From: Progne subis subis
Lineage: Eukaryota > Chordata > Aves > Passeriformes > Hirundinidae
Assembly (NCBI GenBank): GCA_022316685.1
Contig: JAKJHU010000824.1
Span: forward strand, 52,084-116,083
Reading direction: 5' to 3'
Length of the DNA: 64,000 nt
The stretch's first letter is position 1. Each line of letters starts with the position of its first letter. Below the pieces are notes generated by a model. The model was not told the DNA's origin and made no database searches. It worked only from the letters and a program-made list of their open reading frames with translations. Positions 1 through 10,140 of this stretch are shown here, in pieces. The position numbers and the translations under genes were made by a program.

Positions 1-1
1 T

Positions 2-433
2 CTGTTCTGTGACTTGGTCTTCACTTTTATGTCTAAAGTCAGTTCTTAGAGGTTTTTGAGTGGTTATATCAGTCTTTTTCGGATCAGGAGTGTTGGTTGG
101 GGGCTCACTCTTTTGGCATTGGTCTTTTAGTATTTGTATTGAGTTCTTCCATGGTGAATTAAATACCACTAAGTTACATAGTTCATACTTGTTATCTTGT
201 TTTAATTTCACCACTATGTTATATTTGATTCCTCCTGCAACTTGCTTTTCTGCCTTTATGACCTTTACAATTTGGCTTGGGAGCAGATGGTAATTACTTT
301 TGTCATGCTGGGCAATAGTGTATCGCAGCATCTTCTGCACTGCAGCATCTGTTTCTGGGTGTTCTATTGCCCAGACCACGGTCTGGGTGGTGATGACAAA
401 AACAATCAGCAGGAGAATATGACTTGTCTCCAT
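2..433 (-). CDS. Cystatin-like secreted protein in the env position of a provirus (3' end outside window)
   Basis: An ATG at 433 opens at least 144 codons without a stop, running off the left edge. Residues 1-22 look like a signal peptide (hydrophobic LLLIVFVI, probable cleavage after VWA). Residues about 30-107 resemble a type-2 cystatin: QVAGG at 64-68 stands at the first inhibitory hairpin (QxVxG, with Ala for the central Val), followed by the strand IKYNIVVKL. PW at 94-95 stands at the second hairpin. Cys86 and Cys106 have the 20-residue spacing of the second cystatin disulfide. The first disulfide and the N-terminal glycine are missing. A Pro/Thr/Lys-rich tail (110-144) extends past the normal cystatin end. 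Cystatins inhibit papain-like cysteine proteases such as cathepsins. The frame lies just downstream of an integrase end, where env starts in the related element near 61152. Host-gene capture is my inference; an envelope leader with a cystatin-like fold is the alternative. Confidence 0.78.
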   Translation of the reverse strand, partial: METSHILLLIVFVITTQTVVWAIEHPETDAAVQKMLRYTIAQHDKSNYHLLPSQIVKVIKAEKQVAGGIKYNIVVKLKQDNKYELCNLVVFNSPWKNSIQILKDQCQKSEPPTNTPDPKKTDITTQKPLRTDFRHKSEDQVTEQ

Positions 434-544
434 ACTTTGTCTCTTTTTGCAGGACGGTGGGTCAGTGTTCTATATCAATAAAACCCAACAATTTAGTAGT
501 TTAACAAATAGAAGAGATATTTTTAAATAAAGTTAACAAAATAT

Positions 545-613
545 CTTGGGTAAAAGGATTTTGTGGGAGAGGGTAAGGAAATAAGGGTAAGGAATAAAGG
601 GTAAGGAAAGAAA
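545..613 (-). promoter_or_regulatory. Probable splice acceptor upstream of the cystatin-like ORF
   Basis: On the minus strand this is a long pyrimidine-rich tract ending in AG at 546-545, about 110 bases before the ATG at 433. It contains three near-identical ~15 bp units (TTCCTTACCCTTTA type). In simple retroviruses the env message is made by splicing to an acceptor between the pol end and the env start, and this tract lies in that place. No donor for this element is in the window. The pyrimidine tract and AG are seen; their use is inferred. Confidence 0.4.
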
Positions 614-727
614 TCACTTCTTTTCTTAGTTTTTGTTACATCTGGTAGGCCTTGCTTGTCTTGGCTGTTGTCTGGTCACAGGACACTGAGCTGTCTTTTG
701 TGGGACTGGCCATCTTCTCCTCCTCTT

Positions 728-2775
728 CTAAGTGGCTGTCTGCTGCACCTTTGCAGCAGACTCTGTATTTTGCTCAGAATTGGCTTTATTAGTATCTATG
801 GGTCCTAGGTAAGGTTTGATGTTCTTTGCAGGAAGCCACCTAGGGCCTGTAGGCATGGATATGCATGTGTACTCTCTACCCCAGGTAATCAACCAAAGAG
901 GGCCTGATATTTGATGTGTTTCTGGGTCCTTGATCAACACAGGCGGCTTCTCTTCAAGCCTAGCTTAGGCTGAATTCGAGAAGTGCCTGATGACGGGGGC
1001 GTTCGGCTCAGTGCTTGAACAATTTAGAAAGTTAATTGCATCAAGTGCCTTGCACAGCCTCTCAACGGGAGGAAGTGTCTCTGTACCTCCCCGCTGTTGG
1101 TGGAGGACTCTCTTAAGAGTCTGATGTGTCCTCTCAGCGACTGATTGGCCTGTGGGAGACTACAGTATCCATTTGTTATGTTTGATGCCCCGATCTTGGA
1201 AGAATGCCTTTAGCTGTTTTGAGGAGTAGGCGGGGCCGTTGTCTGTTTTAATTTTCTGGGGAGTTCCCAGAGTTGCAAAGGCCAATAAGAAATGTCTTTT
1301 AACAAAGCAGATGCTTTCACCTGCATGTGCTGAGGTGAAAACTGCGCCTGAGAATGTATCTACTGACATGTGAATATACTTCTGCCTACCAAAAGATGGA
1401 ACATGTGTAACGTCCATCTCCCGCAGTTCATTACTATTGAGCCCTCCTGGGTTGATGCCTTTGTCTAAAAAGGGCACCTGGTATGATTGGTAGACACGAA
1501 CATGTCAGATATGATTGTGGACATGATCCTACCACAGCTCTGGCGTGTTCCCTGGTGAGGTGAAACATCCTCACTAGTGCTGGGACAATCTGATGATAAA
1601 ATTGATGGGAGAGCTTGGCTTGTTGGAACGTGTCTGGGAGGGCTGGTGTTTGTGCCACCATTGCCAGTGCGTCTGCTCTCTTGTTGCCGTCCACGATAGC
1701 ACCGGGAAGGTCAGTGTGCGACCTCACATGCATGACATGATATGGTTGCTTTCTGTGGGAGATAAGATAAACCAGTTTAGAAAGCAAATTATAAAGGTTT
1801 CTATTTGACACCTCCTTTAAAAAGGCATGTTCAGCCCTCATAGCTATACCAGCTACATATGCTGAATCTGTGATTAGGTTAAACAGTTGGTCTTTGAACT
1901 TCTCCAATGCCCTGACAACGGCTGCCATCTCAGCAATTTGTGGAGAACCTTCCACTACTCGGACGTCAGACTCCCACTTCTGTGTCCTAGTGTCTTTCCA
2001 AGTCATGACTGACTTATGAGAAGACCCTGAGCCGTCTGTAAAGACTGTCACAGCTCAAGAGGAGTTCTACCTTGAATGAATTTGGGAACCAAATGAAGTT
2101 CTGCTTTAAATAATTTGTGGCCAGGATATGGATGGAAATTTTTCCTGGATAGATATCTAGGGCGAACTGAAGGTTGTCATTATTTTGGAGCAGAAACTCT
2201 AGCTCCTCGGTAGTTGCCAATGGCATGTAGATGCATGCAAAGTCACACCCCACAAGAGAGCAGAAGCGAGCCCTGCCCTTACAGATGACTGCTGCCATGG
2301 TTCCTTGCGGTGTGGTTACTGTATTAGTTGGTTGTGCTTGAAGGAAAACCTATTCGAGGATGAGCAACTGGTCTTTTAAGTCCGGGTCCCATTGAAAAAT
2401 CAGTCCACTCCAATGTGGGACTCTACTTAACACTGCAAGCAGAAACTGGCAAAGATGGATCATACCTGTGGGCCTGTCAGGCTGACAGAACCTCTTGGAT
2501 GCAGGTAATTGCCTTTCTTGCCTCAGGGGTCAAGCTCCTAGGAGAACTGACTTCGCAGCTCCCTCACAGAAGGTTAAAAAGTGGAGCGAGGTCTTCTGAG
2601 GAAATTCCAAGAAGGGGTCGAACCCAATTAATGGAACCACAGAGCTGTTGCAGTTCGTGGAGCGTCTCGGGATTGTTTTTGATGACAATCAGCTGAAGCA
2701 CGATTGTTTGTTCCTTGACTGTAGCAGGATTTTTGGAGACAGACGCAGAGAGGCCTTCCAGTGCTTGGAAAGTTC
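728..2775 (-). pseudogene. Element E: broken retroviral pol (RT thumb/connection, RNase H, integrase)
   Basis: Minus-strand pol remnant of an alpha/beta-type ERV, organised like element D at 61165-63650. From 5' to 3': RT thumb/connection (about 2770-2060; INWVRPLLGI near 2630, then SPRSLTPEAR), RNase H (2051-1700; FTDGSG near the start, LITDSAYVA, HVRSHTDLPG), the zinc-binding region, integrase core (1477-1160; first Asp in MDVTHV, second in KTDNGPAY), the catalytic Glu region after an in-frame TAG near 1158, and the C-terminal DNA-binding part (940-728; LWLITWGREYTC). Breaks include in-frame stops in the connection, near 1158 and near 966, plus a frameshift at about 1440-1480. The RT N-terminus and catalytic YMDD region are absent because the frame stops where the plus-strand LTR begins at 2776. 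It cannot encode a working enzyme. Confidence 0.9.
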
Positions 2776-3110
2776 TGTTGTTTCAGCACTGTCAAGGACG
2801 TTGAGCCTGAGAACCAGGACAAAGAGCCTGGGAACAAGCTGATGGCCTCTCAACAAAGTGTAAACAGGTAACTGCAAAGGAATGCTTATGCAGGTAACAC
2901 TAGCCAATAGTATAGCTGCCTGGAGCTCGTGGACAGGAGGAGACAGCCAATGACATGTAGTAAAATGCCATGTGAACAGCTTATGCACTAGAATGATGTA
3001 TGTATAAAAGAACCCTGTGTACCCTCAATAAAATGAGCATTCACCACTACTTCTGTGAAGAAGGTGTTTGACTCCGGCTCTTCCCCGTGGTTTTTTTCAA
3101 AATCACCTTT
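2776..3110 (+). mobile_element. LTR of element F (plus strand)
   Basis: Starts with TGTTGTTTCAGC directly against the truncated pol of element E. It carries a TATA-like GTATAAAAG at about 3001-3010 and AATAAA at 3027-3032, then a GT/T-rich stretch and the U5 part. It is followed at 3113 by TTGGCACTGAACATCAGA, which has the position and outline of a primer-binding site, and then by gag. The 5' TG and the order TATA, AATAAA, U5, PBS support an LTR. The 3' end is approximate, since a clear terminal CA next to the PBS is not seen. Confidence 0.7.
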
Positions 3111-3112
3111 AA

Positions 3113-3400
3113 TTGGCACTGAACATCAGACCTTGGGGTGACGACCTGGAGGAGAAAATTAGCGGTGGGACGCTGAGCGGTTGGACGCTGAACTCACCGA
3201 CAGATGCAGCTGCATTGAGGTGAGACCCTCCAGAAAACAGCAGTCAGACGCTGATCTGCCGAGAGATGCATCAGCATTGAGATAGAAGCTCGCCGTCCTT
3301 GCAAAGAGTGCGAGGCTGAGCTGGTAAGGGGAACAGGGGGCAGTTTATTGAAAAAAGGTGGAAAGCTCTGAGTACTCCCTTCCCTGCCCCATTGATGAGG
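3113..3400 (+). other. Element F untranslated leader with primer-binding-like site
   Basis: Non-coding stretch between the LTR and gag. It begins with a PBS-like TTGGCACTGAAC motif. Two imperfect ~40 bp direct repeats (about 3176-3221 and 3238-3282, sharing the pattern GACGCTGA, GAGATGCA, GCATTGAG) follow. A splice-donor-like CTG|GTAAGGGG lies near 3319-3328. This matches a retroviral leader; the repeats are of unknown role. Confidence 0.5.
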
Positions 3401-4500
3401 CAAGCATGGAGTGCGAATTTGCTGCCGCATTGAAGTTGCTTATTATTATACTCTGAGAGAGGAAAAGCAGTAGCAGAAAAAGTACTGCAAAATCTGATTA
3501 ACTGGGTGCAGGGAAATGGACATTTAACAACCCCTGATGCTGTGAAGTTGAGGAGGCGCCGCAGGGCTCCTGCCGTGCCCTCCTGCCGCCTCCAGCGCCC
3601 CGGCACCCTCACTGGCCAATGCCTGGCTCGCCGCTCCCGGCACACGGACCGCCCCCGTCACCTAAGCGCCCCCGCCCCCTGCCCCACAGCAAGTCAGGAT
3701 GAGGAGGAAGAGACCCCCGGGGGTCTGCACGGCCCCGGCGTCTCCACTCCCGCGCTGCTGCCACTCCCACAACGCATGTGCCATGTGCCCCCCCTTTCCC
3801 AGCTGTGCCCGAAGAGACACCAGTCAACCAAGAGAGGGGAACCTGTGAACCCTACTGTCGACCACCTTCCCCTGACAAAGTTCCGCTGCCGGACGAATTA
3901 GAGGAGGACCCCGATGAAAGAGTACTGCTTCCCCCAGCAGAACCCATGACTGGTTTAAAAGAATTGACTGATCAAATTCAGGCAGTGATGCAGCGCCTGA
4001 AGGAGCGAGCGCAAGCAGCAACTAAGCTGCTGCTGGAAAAAGCCCAAGAATTATCTACAATAAATGCTAAAAATCAGGAGAAGCCAACATCTTTCAGCTC
4101 CCAGTTAACTCCAATGAAACAATTGCTAGAACAAACTGCACAAAGCAGTCCCCAGGCAACGCATTCGCCCGTCCCCCGCCATGACTCGATGGTCTGGAAT
4201 TATACGTGATGTTATACTAGAAAGACAGTGGGAACCCACAGGACACATGGCATGTCCTGTAGCAGTGTCCTGTCATGTTCAGAGATGGCAATCCTGTGTG
4301 TGAGCAGCATGAATGGAAAATTTTGCAACAAGCAAAAAAACAAAAAACAAAAAACAAAAAACAAAAAACAAACAAAAAAAAAAAAAAAACCAAAAAAAAC
4401 CCCCCACAAACAACAATAAAGGAGCACGGCTTGAAATCTGAAAATGCTCAAACAATGTTAGATTGGATTCATACTGCAGATATCAGTTCTCCAGCCTGGA
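3400..4500 (+). pseudogene. Element F: broken gag (matrix region to start of capsid)
   Basis: Beta-type gag remnant. A matrix-like segment lies at about 3460-3560 (LQNLINWVQGNGHLTTPDAV). It is followed by a Pro/Arg-rich spacer (3560-3790), an acidic then helical segment (3780-4200, with LKELTDQIQAVMQRLKERAQ), and the capsid N-terminus (about 4200-4500: [18 protein letters not shown], then [20 protein letters not shown]). Frames change at least twice (near 3500-3780 and near 4210-4280) and an A-rich tract of about 65 bp splits the capsid part. The capsid coding stops at about 4500, where CEPT1-like sequence begins without a gap. No protease or pol follows. Confidence 0.75.
4336..4400 (+). repeat. 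A-rich (AAAAAAC)n tract inside gag
   Basis: A run of A with regular C interruptions, then longer A runs, followed by a short C-rich piece. It sits inside capsid-coding sequence, between the residues QQAKK and GLKSEN, which are closely spaced in related capsids. It is therefore an insertion or slippage expansion, not part of the original gene. Confidence 0.85.
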
Positions 4501-5419
4501 CTGCCCCCCGTCTGATCCCCATCATCAGACTGTTAATAAATATATTTACAATTCTGTTATTAGTATGTTACTGCCCAACAGATACAGGGCAGGCGCCTTC
4601 CTGGACATTCATTGCTTGTGCCTGTGGCATTCCAGTTCCTGGATGCAATAGATGGAAAACAAGCAATAAGGACAAATAGCAGCACTCCATTAGGAGAGCT
4701 TTTTAATCATAGCTGTGATTCATTGTCCACAGTCTTTGTGGTTTTGGGAACTTGTATGGTTGTGCAGCTGGACACCAACCCTGACTGGATGTTCTTCTGT
4801 TGTTTTGCTGTGGCATTCATGTTTTACTGTGCACACTGACAGACGTACGTCTCAAGAACTCTGCACTTTGGCATGACTGATGTGACTGAAGTACAAATCT
4901 TCATAATAATCATGCATTTACTGGCAGTGATTGGAAGAACATCTTTTTAGCAGTCTCTGATTCCAAGACTGAATATTCAGGTGCAGTTGGCAAAAATGGA
5001 TCCACTTCAGCAGGAACAAGTGTCCTCTCACCTTTTCTCCATATTGGCTCTGTGATTGTCTTGTCTGCAATGATCTACAAGAAATCTGCTGTGCAGCTCT
5101 TTGAGAGGCACCTCTGCCTCTACAGCCTGACTTTTGGCTTTGTGTCTGCCAAGATCACAAATCAACTGGTGGTTGCCCACGTGACCAAGAGTGAAATGTA
5201 TTTATATGACACAGCATTCATAAGCCCAGCATTGCTGTTCCTTGACCAAGCATTTTAACAGCTTTATTGATAAGTATATTGTCCTCTGGATTGCCCTGAT
5301 CCTGTCCCTGTTTGACCTGCTCCAATACTGTGTCAGCGTGTGCAGCCAGAATTGCTGCCCACCTGCACATCCACGTGTTCTGCATCAAGGGCTGCCCCAT
5401 GCCCTCGAACCATCACTAG
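4500..5419 (+). pseudogene. CEPT1: Processed CEPT1 (choline/ethanolamine phosphotransferase) copy fused to gag
   Basis: Intronless sequence matching CEPT1, an ER/nuclear membrane CDP-alcohol phosphotransferase that makes phosphatidylcholine and phosphatidylethanolamine. It begins inside the coding region ([15 protein letters not shown] near 4530) and goes through the family motif near 4640-4720, membrane segments such as [12 protein letters not shown] and [15 protein letters not shown], and [19 protein letters not shown]. It ends with a TAG at 5417-5419. The CDP-alcohol phosphotransferase motif DGx2ARx8Gx3Dx3D is damaged: the Arg is Ile and one catalytic Asp is Asn (GELFNHSCD). About 27-28 residues are missing near 4980, at a point that looks like one skipped exon, and there are frameshifts and a stop near 4950. 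The N-terminal part is absent. It is not functional. Confidence 0.88.
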
Positions 5420-6150
5420 GGATGGGAGATGCCACAGGGGAATGGAAAAAGAGTTAGGTTTCTACAGGAATGGATGAAGACTTGTAAGAGACAAATGCTA
5501 AAAGCAGAAGAGAACAAAGTAATAATAATAATTATAGTAGTAATAATAATGATAAATTTGTAATAATCAATGTTGTATAATTTTTCTTCTTTGTTATCAG
5601 TAACACTTCTTAACTAGTCTCCTGCCTGAGAGAGTGAGTTCCGAGTTCACCCTAGTCAACTCTCCATGTAGTCAACTCTGTTGGTTCCAAGCCTGGAAAA
5701 GCATGCAGGAAACAAATGTTCTGTCCTTGTAATTACCTTGATTACTAATTTCTCTCTATACAGTGAATGGATCCCCACCAACTGGAGTTTCTAATGTAGT
5801 ATAATTACATCTGCAATCTGACTTGTTTTTAATTTTAACATTTCATCATCTCTTAGTGAAATACTTGTTTAGTGTCCACTTGGAATTTATTTACTAAAGA
5901 CTTAAGCTGGTGAAAACCCAAAGATACCTTACTAAGTTGTGTGGCTGCAGCAGCTGCCAAGTAAGAGCCAAGCTGGGGTGGTTTTCACTCGTGCATTGCT
6001 GACAAAGTGGTTTCATGCTGAACAGGGTCACAGTAAGCCTTCTGCACGCAGTGAACACCGCAAGCCCTCTGAAGATAACAAGCCAGATGGTCAGCTCCGG
6101 ACAAGATAAGAGGAACATTTCTGGCCAGAGCAGCTGATCTCAAATTGGTC
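5420..6150 (+). other. CEPT1-derived 3' UTR-like and unassigned sequence
   Basis: After the CEPT1 stop there is AT-rich DNA without a convincing gene, including a (TAA/TAG)n tract at about 5518-5556. It probably starts as retrocopied 3' UTR. I see no poly(A) tail or matching 3' LTR before the ERVL-type LTR at 6151, so the end of the CEPT1 insert is not defined. Confidence 0.4.
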
Positions 6151-6807
6151 TGTCCTGGTTTGGAGACAAATTTTGGGGAAAACCCCTGTATAGGATCCTT
6201 CTGGGAAGCAAACTCAAGTGGCCCCTCCCTTCAACCAGTCCGAAAAAAAAGATCTTTTTGGAGGAAAGTGGAAAAAACTATTTTACTAAACAAATAAAGT
6301 GCATACAAGTATAAAGAATGAATAATATTAAACAATAAAACCTCTCCTTCTGAAGTGAGATGGCAAATTGAGAAAGTCCTTGCCGTGGATGGAGCTCGGC
6401 TCTCTCTCAGTCTCTCCTCAGTCCCAGTCCCTCCGGCGCTGCTGGAAAATGCCGAGGTCCAGGCCCCGGTGGGCCGCAGGTGCAGCCCCCAGTGCTCCCC
6501 TGGGTTTTCAGTCCAGAGCAGGTTTAAACAGTTCCAAGAAAAAGGAAAAAAACAGTCCAGGGAACTTCTCTGCTCTAGCTAGCTGAAACTAACTAAAAGC
6601 AAAAAGATCTTTGTCCTGCAGTCTCTCTAAGCTTCCGCTGAACACTACTGTCTGCAGAAGAATGGGGAGGAGTTGGGCAGTTTTCTCAAAACAAACTCCG
6701 CGCTTCTCCTTGCTCTTAGAACCAGTCTTAAAGGCACAGGACTCAATATACAGCACAAACAGAACAGACGATTGGGGATACAAGCATCATAAAGTTACCC
6801 TAGGACA
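6151..6807 (-). mobile_element. 3' LTR of the ERVL-like element
   Basis: Plus-strand reading starts TGTCCTGGTTTGGAGAC and ends CCTAGGACA, so on the minus strand the LTR begins TGTCCTAGGG and ends in CA. Immediately to its right is a purine-rich tract on the minus strand (GGGGATAAGGGGTGGAA, about 6808-6826), the expected polypurine tract. The LTR differs clearly from the one at 12034-12660 at the other end of the same internal region. Confidence 0.85.
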
Positions 6808-6959
6808 TTCCACCCCTTATCCCCATATTGTCAATCTACTAAAACTAATACATACTCTAGCTCTACACACACATACATCTATATAAAAAACAATATGCAA
6901 TATACAGCTACATACAGTGGCAGTACCATTCAGCACACAGCGATAATTACACACGGTTC

Positions 6960-9900
6960 TCACCCAACAATCAGATCTCCCTGGGGTACACATCGTGTGG
7001 TTCCATCTTTCTGCATTACCCACCATGTGCAGCCTGGTCCCTGAGCAAAGACAATCCCACAGATGGAATCCTCTGTACTTGAAGTAGAATTGATCCAAAC
7101 TGTCTTCCCTAACAAACCTCTTACATGTACTACTGGGACTTTCTCTCCATCTACTGTATGTAGGGGCTCAGATTGGGCAGGGCCTGCTCGGTTGGTGGAA
7201 CTTCGGGTGTTAATTAACCAGGTGGCCTTTGCTAGATGCTGCTCCCAATTTTTGAATGATCCCCCACCCAGTGCTTTCAGGGTGGTTTTTAGCAGTCCAT
7301 TGTATCTTTCTACCTTCCCTGAAGCTGGTGCATGATAGGGGATATGGTACACCCACTCAATGCCATGTTCCCTAGCCCAGTTGTTGATGAGGCTGTTCTT
7401 GAAATGAGTTCTGACTGTCTGACTCAATCCTCTCAGGGGTACCATGCCTCCAAAGAACTTGCTTTTCAAGGCCTAGAATGGTGTTCCGGGCAGTAGCATG
7501 AGGCACAGGGTAGGTCTCCAACCATCCAGTTGTGGCTTCCACCACGGTCAGCACATAGCGTTTGCCTTGGCGGGTTTGGGGAAGGGTGATGTAGTCAATC
7601 TGCCAGGCTTCCCCATACTTATACTTGGACCATCGCCCGCCATACCATAGGGGCTTCACTCGCTTGGCCTGCTTGATGGCAGCACACGTCTCACAGTCAT
7701 GGATAACTTGAGAAATACTGTCCATGGTTAGATCCACCCCTCCGTCTCGGGCCCACTTATAGGTGGCATCTCTGCCCTGGTGACCTGAGGCATCATGGGC
7801 CCATCGAGCTAAGAACAACTCTTCCTTGTGTTGCCAATCTAAGTCTATCTTTGACACCTCTATCTTTGCAGCTTGATTTACCTGCTCGTTGTTTCGGTGC
7901 TCCTCATTAGCCCGACTCTTGGGGACATGGGCATCTACATGACGGACTTTGACAGGTAGCTTCTCTACCCGAGTGGCAATGTCCTTCCACTCATCTGCAG
8001 CCCAGATTGGCTTTCCCCTACACTGCCAATTGGCCTTTTTCCACCTGTCCAGCCAACCCCACAGAGCATTGGCCTCCATCCATGAATCATTGTAGAGGTA
8101 GAGCTTTGGCCACTTCTCTCTTTCAGCAATGTCCAGGGCCAGTTGAACAGCTTTGAGTTCAGCAAGTTGGCTTGACCCACCTTCTCCCTCAGTGGCTTCT
8201 GCAACCTGTCGTGTGGGGCTCCATACGGCTGCTTTCCACTTTCGTTTCATCCCAACGATGCGGCAGGAACTGTCAGTGAAAAGAGCGTAGCAAGTTTCTT
8301 CTGCTGGCAGTTGGTTGTATGGTGGAGCTTCTTCAGCACGTGTCACTTGTTCCTGCTCTTCATCCATGAGACCAAAGTTTTCACCTTCCGGCCAGTTTGT
8401 AATTATTTCCAGAATCCCAGGGTGATTTGGGTTTCCAATGCGGGCGCGCTGAGTGATGAGGGCAATCCATTTGCTCCACGTGGCGTCGGTGGCATGATGG
8501 GTGGAGAGAACCTTTCCTTTAAACATCCACCCCAGCACCGGTAGTCGAGGTGCCAGCAGGAGTTGTGCTTCTGTGCCAATCACCTCTGAGGCAGCTTGAA
8601 CTCCTTCATAGGTGGCCAAGATTTCCTTCTCTGTTGGAGTGTAGTTGGCTTCGGACCCTCTGTAGCTTCGGCTCCAGAATCCCAGTGGTTGGCCCCGAGT
8701 CTCCCCGGGCACCTTCTGCCAAAGGCTCCAGGACAGGCCATTGTTCCCGGCTGCTGAGTAGAGCACGTTCTTCACATCTGGTCCCGTCCTGACTAGGCCA
8801 AGGGCCACTGCATGAGCGATCTCCTGCTTGATCTGGGCAAAGGCTTGTTGCTGTTCAGGGCCTCAGTGGAAATCGTTCTTCTTGCGGGTGACCAGGTAGA
8901 GAGGGCTCACAATCTGGCTGTACTCAGGAATGTGCATTCTCCAGAAACTTATGGCGCCTAGGAAAGCTTGTGTTTCCTTCTTGCTGGTCGGTGGAGACAT
9001 TGTGGTTATCTTATTGATGACCTCAGTGGGAATCTGCCGCCGTCCATCTTGCCACTTTACTCCCAGGAACTGGATCTCTCGGGCAGGTCCCTTGACCTTG
9101 CTCTGCTTGATGGCAAAACCAGCTTTCAGGAGAATTTGGATGATCTTCTCTCCTTTCTCAAACACTTCCATTGCCGTGTTCCCCCACACAATGATGTCAT
9201 CGATATACTGTAGGTGCTCCAGAGCCTCACCCTTTTCCAGTGCAGCCTGGATCAATCCATGGCAGATGGTGGGGCTGTGTTTCCACCCCTGGGGCAGTCG
9301 GTTCCAGGTGTACTGCACGTCCCTCCAGGTGAAAGCAAACTGAGGCCTGCATTCTGCAGCCAGAGGAATGGAGAAAAATGCGTTAGCAATGTCAATGGTG
9401 GCGTACCATTTTGCTGCCTTGGACTCCAGCTTGTACTGGAGTTCCAGCATGTCCAGCACAGCAGCGCTCAATGGTGGAGTCACTTCGTTCAAGGCACGGT
9501 AGTCCACAGTCAATCTCCATTCTCCGTCAGACTTGCGCACAGGCCAGATGGGGCTGTTGAAGGGTGAGTGGGTTTTGCTGACCACCCCTTGGCTCTCCAG
9601 CTCACGGATCATCTTGTGGATGGGGATCATGGCATCTCGATTTGTCCGATACTGTTGGCGGTGCACCGTCGAGGTGGCAACTGGAACTCGTTGCTCTTTT
9701 ACCTTTAGAAGTCCTACTGCAGATGGGTTCTCCGACAGTCCAGGCAAGTTATTCAATTTCTTAATGCCCTCTGCCTCCACAGCTGCTATTCCAAAAGCCC
9801 ACCTGAGTCCTTTAGAGTCTTTGTAATGACCATTCCGGAGGAAGTCTATGCCCAAATTACACGGGGCCACTGGGCCAGTCACAATTGGATGTTTCTGCCA

Positions 9901-10075
9901 CTCCTTCCCGGTCAGGCTCACCTCGGCTTCCAACAGAGTCAGTTCCTGTGATCCCCCCGTCACCCCGGCAATGGAAATAGGTTCTGTCCCCACATATTCC
10001 GATGGTATCAGTGTACACTGCGAACCAGTATCAACTAAAGCCTCATATTTCTGTGGCTCTGATGTGCCAGGCCAT
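6960..10075 (-). pseudogene. ERVL-like pol: protease, RT, RNase H, integrase
   Basis: Near-complete class III pol. Protease comes first, with LVDTGSQCTLIP around Asp at 10032-10030, after a TGA in the WPGTS region near 10075. RT follows (about 9700-8860): WPVRKSDGEWRLTVDYRALN, then the catalytic YIDD near 9200. A TGA at about 8862 interrupts the connection. RNase H comes next (FTDSS near 8270, YNDSW near 8090, HVDAHVPKS near 7935). Then integrase: zinc-binding H-H-C-C (SGHQGRDATYKW ... CETCAAIKQ), core Asp in WQIDYI, core Asp in ESDS, and, after a frameshift at about 7420-7440, the Glu in ASGKVERYNG, with the C-terminal end at 6960. There is no env and I saw no dUTPase. Two stops and one frameshift make it defective, but otherwise it is well preserved. 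Confidence 0.92.
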
Positions 10076-10140
10076 CAGATCCACACGATCCAATAGACCC
10101 AGTTTTCCTGTGCCTCTCCCTGGCTAGAGGCAGGGCCCCT

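Noticed and set aside
5518..5556. (TAA)n tract as a retrocopy poly(A) tail
   Set aside because: It is a trinucleotide repeat within 3' UTR-like sequence, not an A-run, and no target-site duplication was found beside it.
6808..6960. Possible env or dUTPase after ERVL integrase
   Set aside because: Only about 150 bases separate the integrase end from the polypurine tract; no coding content.
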